From positions 1 to 18,218 of the forward strand of contig JAZDHD010000233.1 in the NCBI GenBank assembly GCA_043806215.1: a stretch of DNA of 18,218 nt. Direction: 5' to 3'. The stretch comes from JAVHLK01 sp043806215 (GTDB lineage Bacteria; Desulfobacterota; Desulfomonilia; Desulfomonilales; Desulfomonilaceae). This document shows, piece after piece, positions 1-8,284 of the stretch. The first letter of the stretch is position 1. Each line of letters starts with the position of its first letter. The position numbers were made by a program, and so were the translations under genes. Below the pieces are notes generated by a model that was given only the letters and a program-made list of their open reading frames with translations, did no database searches and was not told where the DNA came from.

Positions 1-1277
1 TCATAGCTTCTCATTTCAGACGGCTGTACGGCGAGCATGCACTGGTAAATCTCATCGTAGTGCCGCGTCGCAAGCCCCACAACACAATGATCCAACTTTG
101 CCGCGGCTGCGAGTTCTCCAAGAATCCTTCTCACTTCCGCCGACGGCATGCCGCGTCTGTACGGCCTGTCTTCCGTCAAGGCCGTGAACGTGTCCGCCAC
201 CGACAGTATGCGGGACTGAATGCAGATGGCGTCGGCCTTCAAATGAAAGGGATAACCGGAGCCGTCCAGGAATTCATGGTGATACCCGCACCACCGGGCA
301 ATCCCTTCCAACCCGGGAACCTTTCTCAGAACTTCAAGCGTATGGTAGGGATGAATCTTCATAATATCGTACTCGTGGTCCGTCAGCCTGCCGGGTTTTT
401 CAATAATCTCGATTGGGACCCCCAACTTGCCCAGGTCGTGGAGGTGACCGGCCACATTGAGCAATCGGCTCTCCTTCCGGAAAAGCCCCACCAGGAGGCC
501 CAGCCTTTCGGCAACCGCGGACACCGACTTCGAGTGTGTGGCGGTAAATGAACTGCGGAAATCGATGACTCGGCCGAAAAAATGGGCCATTTCCGACATG
601 GGCATCGTACCGTTAAAGACCGTCCCGGGTTGCCAATACCGGGCCACGATCTCATCGGACAACGAAGAGACTTCAAACCAGAATCTCTCCTCCCTGCCCA
701 GAGATCTGAAGACTTCCACCAACTCGGGATCGAACATCTTGCCCGACTGGTCGCGGATTCGACGGATAACCCGCTTCCCGATTTCCAAGGGATTGCCTTC
801 TTTTTCCCGGATCCCCACCGCGACTCTGTCGGCCAGATGAAGAATGTGACCGCTCCTCTCGGCCCCGTCTCTCTGATGATCCAACCCGTGGCCGTGATCC
901 CAACGGATGTGGTGGTTGCGGACGATATCGGCGATATGGGCCAGGGAGGGAAAGTCCCTGAGAAGCATGCAGCCGGTAAGGCAATGGGGGAAGACGTCCT
1001 CGGCATCGAAACGGGCTACATCGAGTCGTTGTGTGGCCGAAAACGCTCCTATATCGTGCACCAACCCTGCACAGAGCAAGGCTTCCTGCTCTTCCGGACT
1101 CAGCCCCATGGCGGCCGCAACGGACGCCGCGACAAACCCGGCGAGCTTATGGTGATCCGCCAATTGGGGATGCACGAGATCCGCAGCCTCTCCGAGACTC
1201 TGCAAGCTGCTCATGAGCGGGACAACGAGATCGGCATGATTATCCGGCACGTAACCTTCGCAGATTCCACTCTCCAC
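1..1277 (-). CDS. Tandem HD / HD-GYP domain phosphohydrolase (C-terminus beyond window edge)
   Basis: Reading the minus strand from a GTG at 1277 gives 425 uninterrupted codons that run off the left edge. The GTG has a GAGGA-type ribosome site 6 nt upstream, and in-frame stops lie just before it. The N-terminal half has an HD motif (VHDIGAF, H74-D75) and a degenerate HH-RWDxGxG segment followed by a helix of type HILHLADRVAV. The C-terminal half is a canonical HD-GYP domain: HLHDLGK (H280-D281), HHEFLDGSGYP (about 333-343), then SVADTFTALTEDRPYR. HD-GYP proteins hydrolyse cyclic di-GMP at a metal site. The intact motifs suggest activity in the second half, while the first half may be regulatory. 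No membrane segment or receiver domain is visible, so it is probably cytosolic. It is divergent from the diguanylate cyclase at 1910, which supports a c-di-GMP role. Family assignment is firm; substrate is inferred. Confidence 0.9.
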   Translation of the reverse strand, partial: MESGICEGYVPDNHADLVVPLMSSLQSLGEAADLVHPQLADHHKLAGFVAASVAAAMGLSPEEQEALLCAGLVHDIGAFSATQRLDVARFDAEDVFPHCLTGCMLLRDFPSLAHIADIVRNHHIRWDHGHGLDHQRDGAERSGHILHLADRVAVGIREKEGNPLEIGKRVIRRIRDQSGKMFDPELVEVFRSLGREERFWFEVSSLSDEIVARYWQPGTVFNGTMPMSEMAHFFGRVIDFRSSFTATHSKSVSAVAERLGLLVGLFRKESRLLNVAGHLHDLGKLGVPIEIIEKPGRLTDHEYDIMKIHPYHTLEVLRKVPGLEGIARWCGYHHEFLDGSGYPFHLKADAICIQSRILSVADTFTALTEDRPYRRGMPSAEVRRILGELAAAAKLDHCVVGLATRHYDEIYQCMLAVQPSEMRSY

Positions 1278-1718
1278 TCTTCATCCTCACCAGATTCTCT
1301 ATAATGATTTCCGCACCATGCCCGGCAGCATATCTACTGTGAAAATACGCGTGCGGCACAATTCGGCCGTAAACTCAAAGGGGAACTTCTTTCCGGGCTT
1401 GAGGCGACAGCGAGACGTTTCACCAATTAATGATCCGCTTTATTTTGTCGAGGCCTATCATATTCACCGCCGGCTCCCCTGTCAATCACAACCTATAGGC
1501 CGCCTCCGGCTTTGCACGGCGGTCCGTGATCGCCTGCGGGGACCTTCCCGGCCGGCGGCAAACAGATTGACGGCGGGCACCGGCCCGAAGTATGATTGAG
1601 CCGTGTGATAGTGCGTATCGTGCTCTTCCCACGGCCTCCTCGTTGCCTTACCCGGGCCGTCGTCCGGAGGGAACGGGGCGACCGAGCCTTCTCGATGCAA
1701 CGATGCGGGGGCCTGAAT

Positions 1719-1913
1719 ATGCCGGAACGGGAGACGGCAAACGGCAAATGCGGAGAGGCCGCTTCAGCCGCCCTGAAAACGGCGGCCGTAACAACCTCTT
1801 ACCGGGGAGTCATCACATCTGATCCACCATACATTGTGACGGAAGAGCGGACGGAGATACCTGTTGCCGATACGGAGATCCTCGCCGGTCTCCCGAGGGG
1901 GCCGAAAAGATGA
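1719..1913 (+). CDS. Possible small hypothetical protein (64 aa), ATGA-overlapping the cyclase
   Basis: This is a short open frame from an ATG at 1719 in the 630-bp divergent spacer between the HD-GYP and GGDEF genes. Its TGA overlaps the ATG of the cyclase (ATGA at 1910-1913), an arrangement typical of translational coupling. The same frame is open back to an ATG at 1596, but that part is rich in Arg and Pro and looks non-coding. No domain is recognised and there is no good ribosome site at 1719. It could be chance, with the region simply being the 5' leader of the cyclase. The rest of the spacer (1278-1718) shows only scattered GC-rich inverted repeats. Confidence 0.25.
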   Translation: MPERETANGKCGEAASAALKTAAVTTSYRGVITSDPPYIVTEERTEIPVADTEILAGLPRGPKR

Positions 1914-3769
1914 CGGACGACAGACGTCCCTCAGTAATTCCGGGGGAAGAGATACCTACTCAGACCATCGAAATCACAGGTCTCTTTGCGGACGGACTCA
2001 CCACCACGGGCAGCTTCGATGTGCGCAGCGACATTTGGAAAACCGCCTTTGGCAAGTTGCTGAAGGCCCTTCCCGTGCCGGCGCTCCTTGTGGATCCCAA
2101 TCATCGCATAATCTCAGCCAACCAGGCATGGAAAAGGTTCGGCTGCGACTACGAGAAGCTCGGGGGAACTCCCGTTTCGGTCTTATTCCCGGATCGCTCA
2201 TCGGCCCGGCAAGTACGCTCCATTCTCCAAGAGGTTTTCTCCACACGCAGACCGCATACGGCCGAAGCAAACCTGGAAATCGAGAAATCGAGGGTGTTCG
2301 GCCGGATGACGTTCCGGTCCATCCGGATAGAGAAAGAGAGACTGGTGCTCGTGCTGTTCGAGGACCTGACCGCGGAACGGAGACTCTTGCAGGAAACCAA
2401 GAGAAACCGCCGGGATCTTGAAAAGCGTGTAAGAGACCGCACGGCCGAGCTCTCGGAGACCAACGAGAGGCTTAACCGGGAGATCCGGGATAGAATGGAG
2501 GCCCAGGACGCACTGTACCGAAGCCGCGAGCAGCTGCGGCTCATCACCGATTCACTCCCGGCCGCCATTGCCCACATCGACGACCAGTGCCGTTATCTCT
2601 TTGTCAACAAGACCTACGGAAAATGGACGAACGCTGCGCACGATCTGATGCCGGGGGTTCACGTTTCCGAGATGGTGGGGGAGGAACTTTACGAAAAGAT
2701 CAAAGGTTATCTTGCCGCTGCCCTGTCGGGACAAGAGGTGACCTTCGAGTTAAAGGCGCGCTTCAGGGACGGACAATACCGCCACGTGATATGCACCTAT
2801 GTACCGGAGACCGCGGCTTCGGGAAACGTTACCGGATTGATTGCCCTGATAACGGACATCTCGGATCTCAAACGTGCCGAGGCCGAGACGTTGCGTGCAA
2901 AAGAAGAGTGGGAGAGAACCTTTGACACGGTCCCGGAACTCATAATGATTCTCGACAGGGATATGCGCGTCGTGCGGATGAACAAACCAATGGCGGACAG
3001 GCTTCGTTACACTGCTTCGGAAGCGGTAGGCCGTTTCTGTCATGAGTTATGCCACGGGACCGACTATCCCCCCGGTCACTGCCCGGTCCTACGCTCCTTC
3101 GCCGGGAAGACCGAATTTTCCGCCGAGATTGTCGAGGACCTTTTGGGAGGGGCGTTTCTCGTATCGGTGACGCCTCTGCGTGATTCGGCAGACGAGCTTA
3201 CGGGTTTCGTCCATGTGGCCAGAGACATCACGGAACAGAAACGGCTGGAAAAAGACCTTCGAAGAATGGCTACGACGGACAGCCTGACCGGTCTTTTCAA
3301 TCGGGGGCACTTCTGGGACATGTGCGAGCGCGAATTGGCCCGAGGAGTACGGGCCCATCGCACGGTAGGCATCCTCATGATCGATCTCGATCATTTCAAG
3401 TCCGTCAATGACACGTACGGCCACGAAGTCGGCGATACCACCCTGAAGCTGACGGCACAAGCGGCGCGGGAGAATCTCCGGGAGATCGACATCATTGGGC
3501 GGATCGGCGGTGAAGAGTTCGCGGTTCTCCTTCCCGAGACCGGTCTTTCAGAAGCGCTTGCGGTCGCGGAGCGCCTCAGGGAAGCCGTTGCCCGGGCGCA
3601 GGTTCCCACGGCAAAGGGGCCGGTTTCCATCACCATCAGCATAGGAGCCGCCGAAGACAATGGAGAATTGCGGGACCTGGGCACACTTCTCAAGCGGGCC
3701 GACGACGCCCTCTATGATGCCAAGAGAAAGGGAAGGAACAGGGTCGAACCCTATACCCGGGACCCTTAG
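1910..3769 (+). CDS. PAS-PAS-PAS-GGDEF diguanylate cyclase
   Basis: A 619-residue protein that should make cyclic di-GMP from two GTP in response to signals sensed by its PAS domains. The order is a PAS-like domain at about 45-150, a charged coiled coil at about 155-200, a second PAS at about 205-320, a third PAS at about 325-440, and GGDEF at about 445-610. The active-site motif is GGEEF (533-537), a functional variant, preceded by REID, the RxxD inhibitory site at the usual distance, so product inhibition is likely. The third PAS carries a Cys/His-rich stretch (FCHELCHGTDYPPGHCPV) of a type common in anaerobe sensors; metal or redox sensing there is only an inference. No transmembrane segment is seen, so it is probably cytosolic. 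The ATG follows a purine-rich GAGGGGG stretch. It is divergent from the HD-GYP gene. Confidence 0.95.
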   Translation: MTDDRRPSVIPGEEIPTQTIEITGLFADGLTTTGSFDVRSDIWKTAFGKLLKALPVPALLVDPNHRIISANQAWKRFGCDYEKLGGTPVSVLFPDRSSARQVRSILQEVFSTRRPHTAEANLEIEKSRVFGRMTFRSIRIEKERLVLVLFEDLTAERRLLQETKRNRRDLEKRVRDRTAELSETNERLNREIRDRMEAQDALYRSREQLRLITDSLPAAIAHIDDQCRYLFVNKTYGKWTNAAHDLMPGVHVSEMVGEELYEKIKGYLAAALSGQEVTFELKARFRDGQYRHVICTYVPETAASGNVTGLIALITDISDLKRAEAETLRAKEEWERTFDTVPELIMILDRDMRVVRMNKPMADRLRYTASEAVGRFCHELCHGTDYPPGHCPVLRSFAGKTEFSAEIVEDLLGGAFLVSVTPLRDSADELTGFVHVARDITEQKRLEKDLRRMATTDSLTGLFNRGHFWDMCERELARGVRAHRTVGILMIDLDHFKSVNDTYGHEVGDTTLKLTAQAARENLREIDIIGRIGGEEFAVLLPETGLSEALAVAERLREAVARAQVPTAKGPVSITISIGAAEDNGELRDLGTLLKRADDALYDAKRKGRNRVEPYTRDP

Positions 3770-3820
3770 TGCTCCGTGGCAGAAGTACGGTGTCACATTT
3801 GTGGCAGTATCCCGGCTTTG

Positions 3821-4180
3821 GTAGCGCCGGCCTCCCCGCGTTCCGCGGGGTATTCTTCTCCTCCAACGCCCGGCAGAGACGCCGGGTCGCTACTATCGCC
3901 CGGCAGAGACGAGGACGCTACGAGGTTCATCGCGCTTCCCCGGCTTCGGTAGCGCCGGCCTCCCCGCGTTCCGCGGGGTAATCTTCTCCTCCAACGCCCG
4001 GCAGAGACGCCGGGTCGCTACTATTGACCGGCAGGGACGCGGACCCTACGAGGTTCATCGGGCTTCCTCGCCTTCGGTAGCGCCGGCCTCCCCGCGTTCC
4101 GCGGGGTATTCTTCTCCTCGAACGCCCGGCAGAGACGCCGGGTCGCTACTATCGCCCGGCAGGGACGACGGGACGCTACC
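3821..4180. repeat. Three tandem copies of a 128-bp GTAG-hairpin repeat
   Basis: Copies begin at 3821, 3949 and 4077, an exact 128-bp period. The third copy stops about 25 bp short of full length. Each unit opens with GTAGCGCCGGCCTCCCCGCG, then has the hairpin CCCCGCG-TTC-CGCGGGG, then CCCGGC-AGAGAC-GCCGGG ending in CGCTAC, then a second, weaker half-hairpin of the same kind. The GTAG...CTAC flanking of hairpins resembles the REPIN arrangement mobilised by RAYT transposases. Open frames across this block are by-products of the repeat. A 14-bp imperfect inverted repeat (13/14) at 3786-3799 and 4193-4206 encloses the whole block. Confidence 0.9.
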
Positions 4181-4288
4181 GCGTGTTTAGAGAATGTGTC
4201 ACCGTAATTTCGCCATAGAACACCTAGCCCGAGTTTCCTAGACGGCATCCATCCCGGCACCTCAGCTCTCACGTCCCACCCGGCCAGG

Positions 4289-4810
4289 TCATCGGATAAT
4301 GGCGCCATTCTCCAAAGTGAGCGTCTTCTGAAATTCTTCCCAGAATTTTTGTTCCGGTTTCCGCCACTCTGAACCGAACCGCTCGTCAAAGAGAGATCCG
4401 AGCCGGTCAAGACTGCTCTTCCATACCGATTGGTAGCTTAATTTCAGAACGTCCTCCACAAACGGAACCAATGATTGGAGCAGATCTTTCGGCAAATAAG
4501 CCCTCGCTCCCAGTTCAATGCTTTTCTTCAGGGCCTCGGGACTCACGGCATGGGCTGTGAGCATAACCGCGGGAAACCCCGCAAGCTTGGCGATCCGCAG
4601 CAATTCGAATCCCCGTACCCCCATGATGTCGAGAATCACTACGTCATATGTGTAAGAGACCAGGTATTGTCTCGCCTCCTCGAACGAGGTGGCCGTGTGC
4701 AACGACACGCCGGGGCATTCGGAAAGCATCTCGCGGATGGTTTCCAGCACATCCGGTTCGTCGTCCACTGCCAACACCGACTTGCCTTTCCATATTTCCG
4801 AAGCAGCCAT
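4289..4810 (-). CDS. Response regulator with receiver domain and short helical C-terminus
   Basis: This gene encodes 173 residues. The ATG at 4810 is chosen because AAGGAG lies 7 nt upstream; the frame is open further upstream but that extension lacks family resemblance. The receiver domain (about 9-125) has the acidic pocket D16-D17-E18, phosphoacceptor D61 in VVILDIMG, T85 and K108, so it should be phosphorylated by a histidine kinase. The remaining ~50 residues contain charged and aromatic helical sequence (WRKPEQKFWEEFQ) with no DNA-binding or enzymatic domain, so output is probably by protein-protein contact. It ends close to the tandem repeat and no cognate kinase is adjacent. The hybrid kinase remnant at 9371 carries its own receiver and is not an obvious partner. 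Confidence 0.88.
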   Translation of the reverse strand: MAASEIWKGKSVLAVDDEPDVLETIREMLSECPGVSLHTATSFEEARQYLVSYTYDVVILDIMGVRGFELLRIAKLAGFPAVMLTAHAVSPEALKKSIELGARAYLPKDLLQSLVPFVEDVLKLSYQSVWKSSLDRLGSLFDERFGSEWRKPEQKFWEEFQKTLTLENGAIIR

Positions 4811-4987
4811 TTGCGCTTCTCCTTTCTTGAATACAACCGATGGCCCAATTGCAGATAGAAAGAGCAGCCAACGAGCCGGTAACATTCTACCGGGAAACTC
4901 ACACTTTTGAAAGAATTGCGTTCCTTCCGGACAGATGACCGGTGCCATACTTTTTTCTTGACATCGCGCCTGGTGCCACGTTAGTGT

Positions 4988-5017
4988 TTGACATGCTACC
5001 ATGACGACTTTTAGTAT
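4988..5017 (+). promoter_or_regulatory. Sigma-70-like promoter for the binding-protein gene
   Basis: A perfect -35 TTGACA (4988-4993) is followed after 18 bp by TAGTAT (5012-5017). It points toward the periplasmic binding protein gene at 5480 and would give a leader of about 455 nt. This is from consensus match only. Confidence 0.4.
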
Positions 5018-5479
5018 GTTCGGCTCGGTTGATAATCGGCACGGACGGCGGGTGAATCACCTTGTTCCGTTTGCAGCCGGCTCGATACACTATTTCGGTC
5101 TCGATCTTCTTCCACATTGCCGGGGCCTGCGAATCCGTCACGCAGGCCGACAGGCATTGTGCAAGTCGAGTTCGGTACAGCGGCGGAGTTCTCGGAAGCA
5201 ATCTCCTCTCGTTTCTTGTAACTCCCCCCTTGACCGGCATCCCCGGCGCGTGTCGAGTCGTCCGGCACAACGCCCTGGATGCCGGTTTCCCGTTTACCGG
5301 ATGTGAGGATTTCCCCCGGGAACGGCAGACACCTGAATTCCGGTTAAGGCTTGCGGCAATCGCTCCAAGCCGTCCGGCCTTTGCAGGAGTCAACTCAGTG
5401 TGATTACGAGCTTTTGCAGTTTTCCCCAACAAAGCACAACGGATACGCAGAGCATAAACGAACGAAAGGAATAGACAAG
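5018..5479 (+). other. Long hairpin-rich 5' leader or spacer, no gene seen
   Basis: About 460 bp without a convincing coding frame on either strand. Two stable perfect stems are visible: GGCCTGCG/CGCAGGCC (5124-5131 with 5141-5148, 9-nt loop) and ACCGGCATCC/GGATGCCGGT (5233-5242 with 5277-5286, 34-nt loop). Cobalamin riboswitch landmarks were searched for by eye and not found. It may be a structured leader of the downstream transporter gene or just repetitive spacer DNA. Confidence 0.4.
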
Positions 5480-6580
5480 ATGGAACGTATGGCCCGCGCG
5501 CTTGTCGCGACAATACTCATCAGCATCGTCTTTCTGAGTGTGATACACGGTGCGGAGGCCAAAGAGACGGTCGGCATCACGGATCTGGCAAACCGAACCG
5601 TTCAAGTACCCGCGGACGTCAAACGGGTAGTCTGCTTGGCTCCCGGATCGTTGAGACTGGTATGTTATCTTCAAAAACAGGATCTGGTCGTTGGTGTGGA
5701 GAATATGGAGAAGAAGAGAGCTGCGGGGAGACCCTACTGGCTCGCAAACCCGCAGTTGGCCAAGCTGCCCACGGCCGGCCCCGGCGACGTGGGGAGCATC
5801 AACGCAGAGCCGGATCTGGAAGCGCTGCTGAAGGTATCCCCGGACATCGTATTCATCACGTACATGAAGCCCGAGCTTGCCGATTCCGTGCAGAAGAAAC
5901 TCGGCATACCCGTCGTGGTGCTGAGTTACGGTCCGTTCGCGAGCTTCAGCCCGGTAATCTACAAATCCTTGAGGCTGATGGGCAAGATTCTCAAGGCGGA
6001 GAGCCGTGCGGAAGAGATCGTGTCCTTTGTTGAAGGCTGTCAAAAAGATCTGAAGGAGAGGACCCGGGGCATCGACGAGAGCAAGAAACCCGGAGCATAT
6101 GTGGGCGGAGTAGGATTCAAGGGAGTCCAGGGCATCGAGAGCACCGATGCAACCTACGTTCCGCTGGAATGGATCGATGCGAAGAATGTGGCCCGGCAGT
6201 GGAAAGACAACGGGCACTTGTTCATCAATAAGGAACAACTGCTGTCAAGTAATCCGGATATCATATTCGTCGACGGCGGAGGTTTGCCGGTCCTCAAAGA
6301 AGACATGCAAAAGAAGCCCGAGTTCTACAAGGGGCTCAAAGCGTTCAAGACGAATCAGGTCTACCTCCTGCACCCGTTCAACTGGTACGTCACCAACATA
6401 GGGACCACCATCGCCGATGCGTACACTGCGGGGAAGATACTCTATCCCGACAAGTTTTCCGACATTGAGCCGGCAAAGAAAGCCGATGAGATGTACACGT
6501 TCCTCCTCGGCAAGCCCGTGTACGACTTGATGAAACGGGATTACGGAGAACTGGGCGGAAAGATCGCAACCGGTGAATGA
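5480..6580 (+). CDS. Periplasmic ABC-transporter substrate-binding protein, FecB/BtuF type
   Basis: A 366-residue secreted binding protein. The ATG at 5480 has AAAGGAA 8 nt upstream and starts a signal peptide (basic MERMAR, hydrophobic core, AEA cleavage near residue 27). The mature part fits the Peripla_BP_2 fold of Fe3+-siderophore, heme and cobalamin binders: a DLANRTVQVP opening, the VVCLAPGSLRLVCYL strand-helix, INAEPDLEALLKVSPDIVF, and later NPDIIFVDGGG. Members with the pattern LP-x-AGPGDVGSINAEPDLE occur in anaerobes beside FecCD-type transporters and methyltransferases. Here no permease or ATPase gene is adjacent, so the transporter partners must be encoded elsewhere or were lost. 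Ligand is unknown: an iron chelate, corrinoid or another metallophore are all possible. A long structured leader precedes it, and a methyltransferase gene follows after 241 bp. Confidence 0.88.
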   Translation: MERMARALVATILISIVFLSVIHGAEAKETVGITDLANRTVQVPADVKRVVCLAPGSLRLVCYLQKQDLVVGVENMEKKRAAGRPYWLANPQLAKLPTAGPGDVGSINAEPDLEALLKVSPDIVFITYMKPELADSVQKKLGIPVVVLSYGPFASFSPVIYKSLRLMGKILKAESRAEEIVSFVEGCQKDLKERTRGIDESKKPGAYVGGVGFKGVQGIESTDATYVPLEWIDAKNVARQWKDNGHLFINKEQLLSSNPDIIFVDGGGLPVLKEDMQKKPEFYKGLKAFKTNQVYLLHPFNWYVTNIGTTIADAYTAGKILYPDKFSDIEPAKKADEMYTFLLGKPVYDLMKRDYGELGGKIATGE

Positions 6581-6684
6581 GGGTTCCGTGGCGTAGATCC
6601 GGTGACCTATTAACGTGCGCCGTCTCTGTCTTGTCGGCTGCGGCCTCCGTGCCGGTCCTTGTGGACGCGTGGCCGGCCGATTCC

Positions 6685-6739
6685 GTAGGGGCACCCCCCT
6701 GTGGGTGCCCAGGGCGGGCATACAGGGGCCTGCCCCTAC
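6685..6739. repeat. REPIN-like double hairpin, GTAG...CTAC
   Basis: A 55-bp element opening with GTAGGGGCA and closing with TGCCCCTAC. Inside are hairpin GGGCACCC-CCCTGT-GGGTGCCC and a second hairpin with one mismatch on the other side of a single A. Two inverted hairpins, each flanked on its outer side by GTAG, is the REPIN layout. It sits in the 241-bp spacer between the binding protein and methyltransferase genes and could act on the mRNA as a stabilising structure. Confidence 0.7.
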
Positions 6740-6821
6740 AAAAGCCGCGATGACGAAGAAATGTCCGACGCATTTGCGTCTCGAAACACTAGTTTCACGC
6801 CGAACCGGAGCCGGAGGACCT

Positions 6822-7901
6822 ATGGAAATGAAAGACAATTCACTGATTGATCCGCCGTCCACCAGTGTGGACGATCTCTACGCGTTCATGGCGGACTGTT
6901 CCAGAAGATTCAAGGAGTTCAGCGCTCTCGCCGCAGCAGTGGAAAAAGGGCTTTTCGACGCGCTCGAGCGGCGCCACACGGTGGAGGACTTGTCCAAAGA
7001 ACTCGGGGTGCAGCCGGCCATGACCGAGGACTTGTGTGAAGTGCTTTGCGATGCGGGACTACTGGCAAGAACGGCGGGCGGATACCGGAACTCCGACACA
7101 AGCAGGACCTTTCTGCGGAAAGAATCACACCTGTTTCAAGGAGAGGTCGTCAAGAATCTCCAATATGGCTTTAAGCTCTGGGAACAATTGGGCCAAGTTT
7201 GGGAAAACGGGCCGGTGTTGATGAACCCCGGAGAGTTCTTTGCCAATAACCACTTCATGGGTAGTCTCAAGGCTCAAGTCCTCACGGGTGAGTTGCAGCG
7301 GACCACCGCGGTGGTCGCCGGCCTGCCGGAATTCCCGGAGGCCCGGCGTATCCTCGATCTTGGGGGCGGCCACGGCCTCTACTGTGTAGCATTGTGCGAA
7401 GGGCATCCCCATATCGAGGGCACCGTACTGGACACCCCTGAAATGAAGCCGTTTGCCGAGGCGATGTTCTCGAAACACAATGTCGACAACGTCCATTTCC
7501 GTGAAGGAAATCTATTTACCGACGATTTCGGCGGCGACTATGATATTGTTCTCCTGTACTATAACCCGGCGGGAAAGAATGCACATGTACTGGAGAAAGT
7601 GCGCCGTGCCCTCAAACCGGGCGGCGTGTTCGTCAACAAGCACGTATTTTACGGATCCGGGGATGGATCCAAGAGCAGACTCCTCGACATGGAATGGAAC
7701 TTGACGGGGCTTGAGGGTGCGGCGAAGCAAAGGAGAATGTATTCGTTTGCAAATGACCTGAGTCTCGAGGATTACATGGCCCGGCTGCAAGAGGGTTTCG
7801 ACATTATCAAGATCGTGGAAACCTCGGACTTTGCCGCCCCGGCCTTGGAGACATTTGGGGACAGACTGGATTCGAAAATCGTGGTCGCGAAAAAGCGATA
7901 G
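6822..7901 (+). CDS. SAM-dependent methyltransferase with winged-helix N-terminus (Methyltransf_2-like)
   Basis: A 359-residue protein; the ATG at 6822 has GGAGG 4 nt upstream (6813-6817). The N-terminal ~100 residues form a winged-helix/dimerisation domain (AVEKGLFDALERRHTVEDLSKELGV ... LLARTAGGYRNSD). The catalytic half has SAM motif I ILDLGGGHGLY (about 176-186), acidic residue in VLDTPEM, and ALKPGGVFV. In classical O-methyltransferases of this fold, a segment of type LHDW supplies a catalytic His; here the equivalent region reads LLYYNPAGKNAHVLEK, without it. The substrate is therefore open and need not be an O-methyl acceptor. The gene lies downstream of the periplasmic metal-chelate binding protein on the same strand, so it may modify the imported ligand or a metallophore. 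That link is inference from gene order. Confidence 0.87.
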   Translation: MEMKDNSLIDPPSTSVDDLYAFMADCSRRFKEFSALAAAVEKGLFDALERRHTVEDLSKELGVQPAMTEDLCEVLCDAGLLARTAGGYRNSDTSRTFLRKESHLFQGEVVKNLQYGFKLWEQLGQVWENGPVLMNPGEFFANNHFMGSLKAQVLTGELQRTTAVVAGLPEFPEARRILDLGGGHGLYCVALCEGHPHIEGTVLDTPEMKPFAEAMFSKHNVDNVHFREGNLFTDDFGGDYDIVLLYYNPAGKNAHVLEKVRRALKPGGVFVNKHVFYGSGDGSKSRLLDMEWNLTGLEGAAKQRRMYSFANDLSLEDYMARLQEGFDIIKIVETSDFAAPALETFGDRLDSKIVVAKKR

Positions 7902-8058
7902 ACCTCACAAATCCTCTCGTTCCCAGGCTCCGCCCTGAGCATTACCCATATCTTGGATCGCCAACAACCAGGCACATGTCACATATTGGCTTGATGTCCA
8001 TGGAATTGCGTGAGAATGGCAAGATTACGGCAACCTGAGCCGAGAGCATCAGGATTTC

Positions 8059-8284
8059 TGCCCTGAAAGGGCATACCTTGAATAGTCCCGCGGGACGCGG
8101 GATTTCAACCCATGGAAACGGTTAACAATAATAGATGGTTATGGACCCCGAAGGGGTCCACCAACCGGACAACGGATGCGTTGAGGCATTGGTCGGCCCC
8201 GTCAGGGCCGGTTCAGAGAACTGGGTGGTTGCTCCTTTCCACGGGTTAAAACCCGTGGCTACCCACGGTGAGCCCCTGCGGGGC
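8059..8284. repeat. Cluster of short perfect palindromes in a 664-bp spacer
   Basis: Within 226 bp there are TGCCCTGAAAGGGCA (8059-8073), TCCCGCGGGA (8086-8095), TGGACCCCGAAGGGGTCCA (8142-8160), CGGCCCCGTCAGGGCCG (8194-8210), CCACGGGTTAAAACCCGTGG (8239-8258) followed by CTAC, and GCCCCTGCGGGGC (8272-8284). No protein-coding frame is convincing between 7902 and 8565. Similar hairpin strings recur in intergenic DNA of many environmental bacteria. This may be a palindromic mobile element or a structured RNA. The flanks 7902-8058 and 8285-8565 show nothing further. Confidence 0.7.

Noticed and set aside
383..1006. Alternative minus- and plus-strand frames of 100-240 codons across 60-1304
   Set aside because: They are shadows of the HD-GYP gene; only the frame starting at 1277 shows HD and GYP motifs.
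3821..4180. CRISPR array
   Set aside because: The unit is 128 bp, fully repeated with no unique spacers, and only three copies exist.
5018..5479. Cobalamin riboswitch upstream of a BtuF-like protein
   Set aside because: The conserved cobalamin-box and GCCACTG-type core could not be found on the plus strand; only generic hairpins are present.
4899..5513. 204-codon minus-strand open frame covering the leader of the binding protein
   Set aside because: Composition is Arg/Ser/Pro-heavy with no family resemblance, it overlaps the start of the binding-protein gene and the hairpin stems, and it has no ribosome site.
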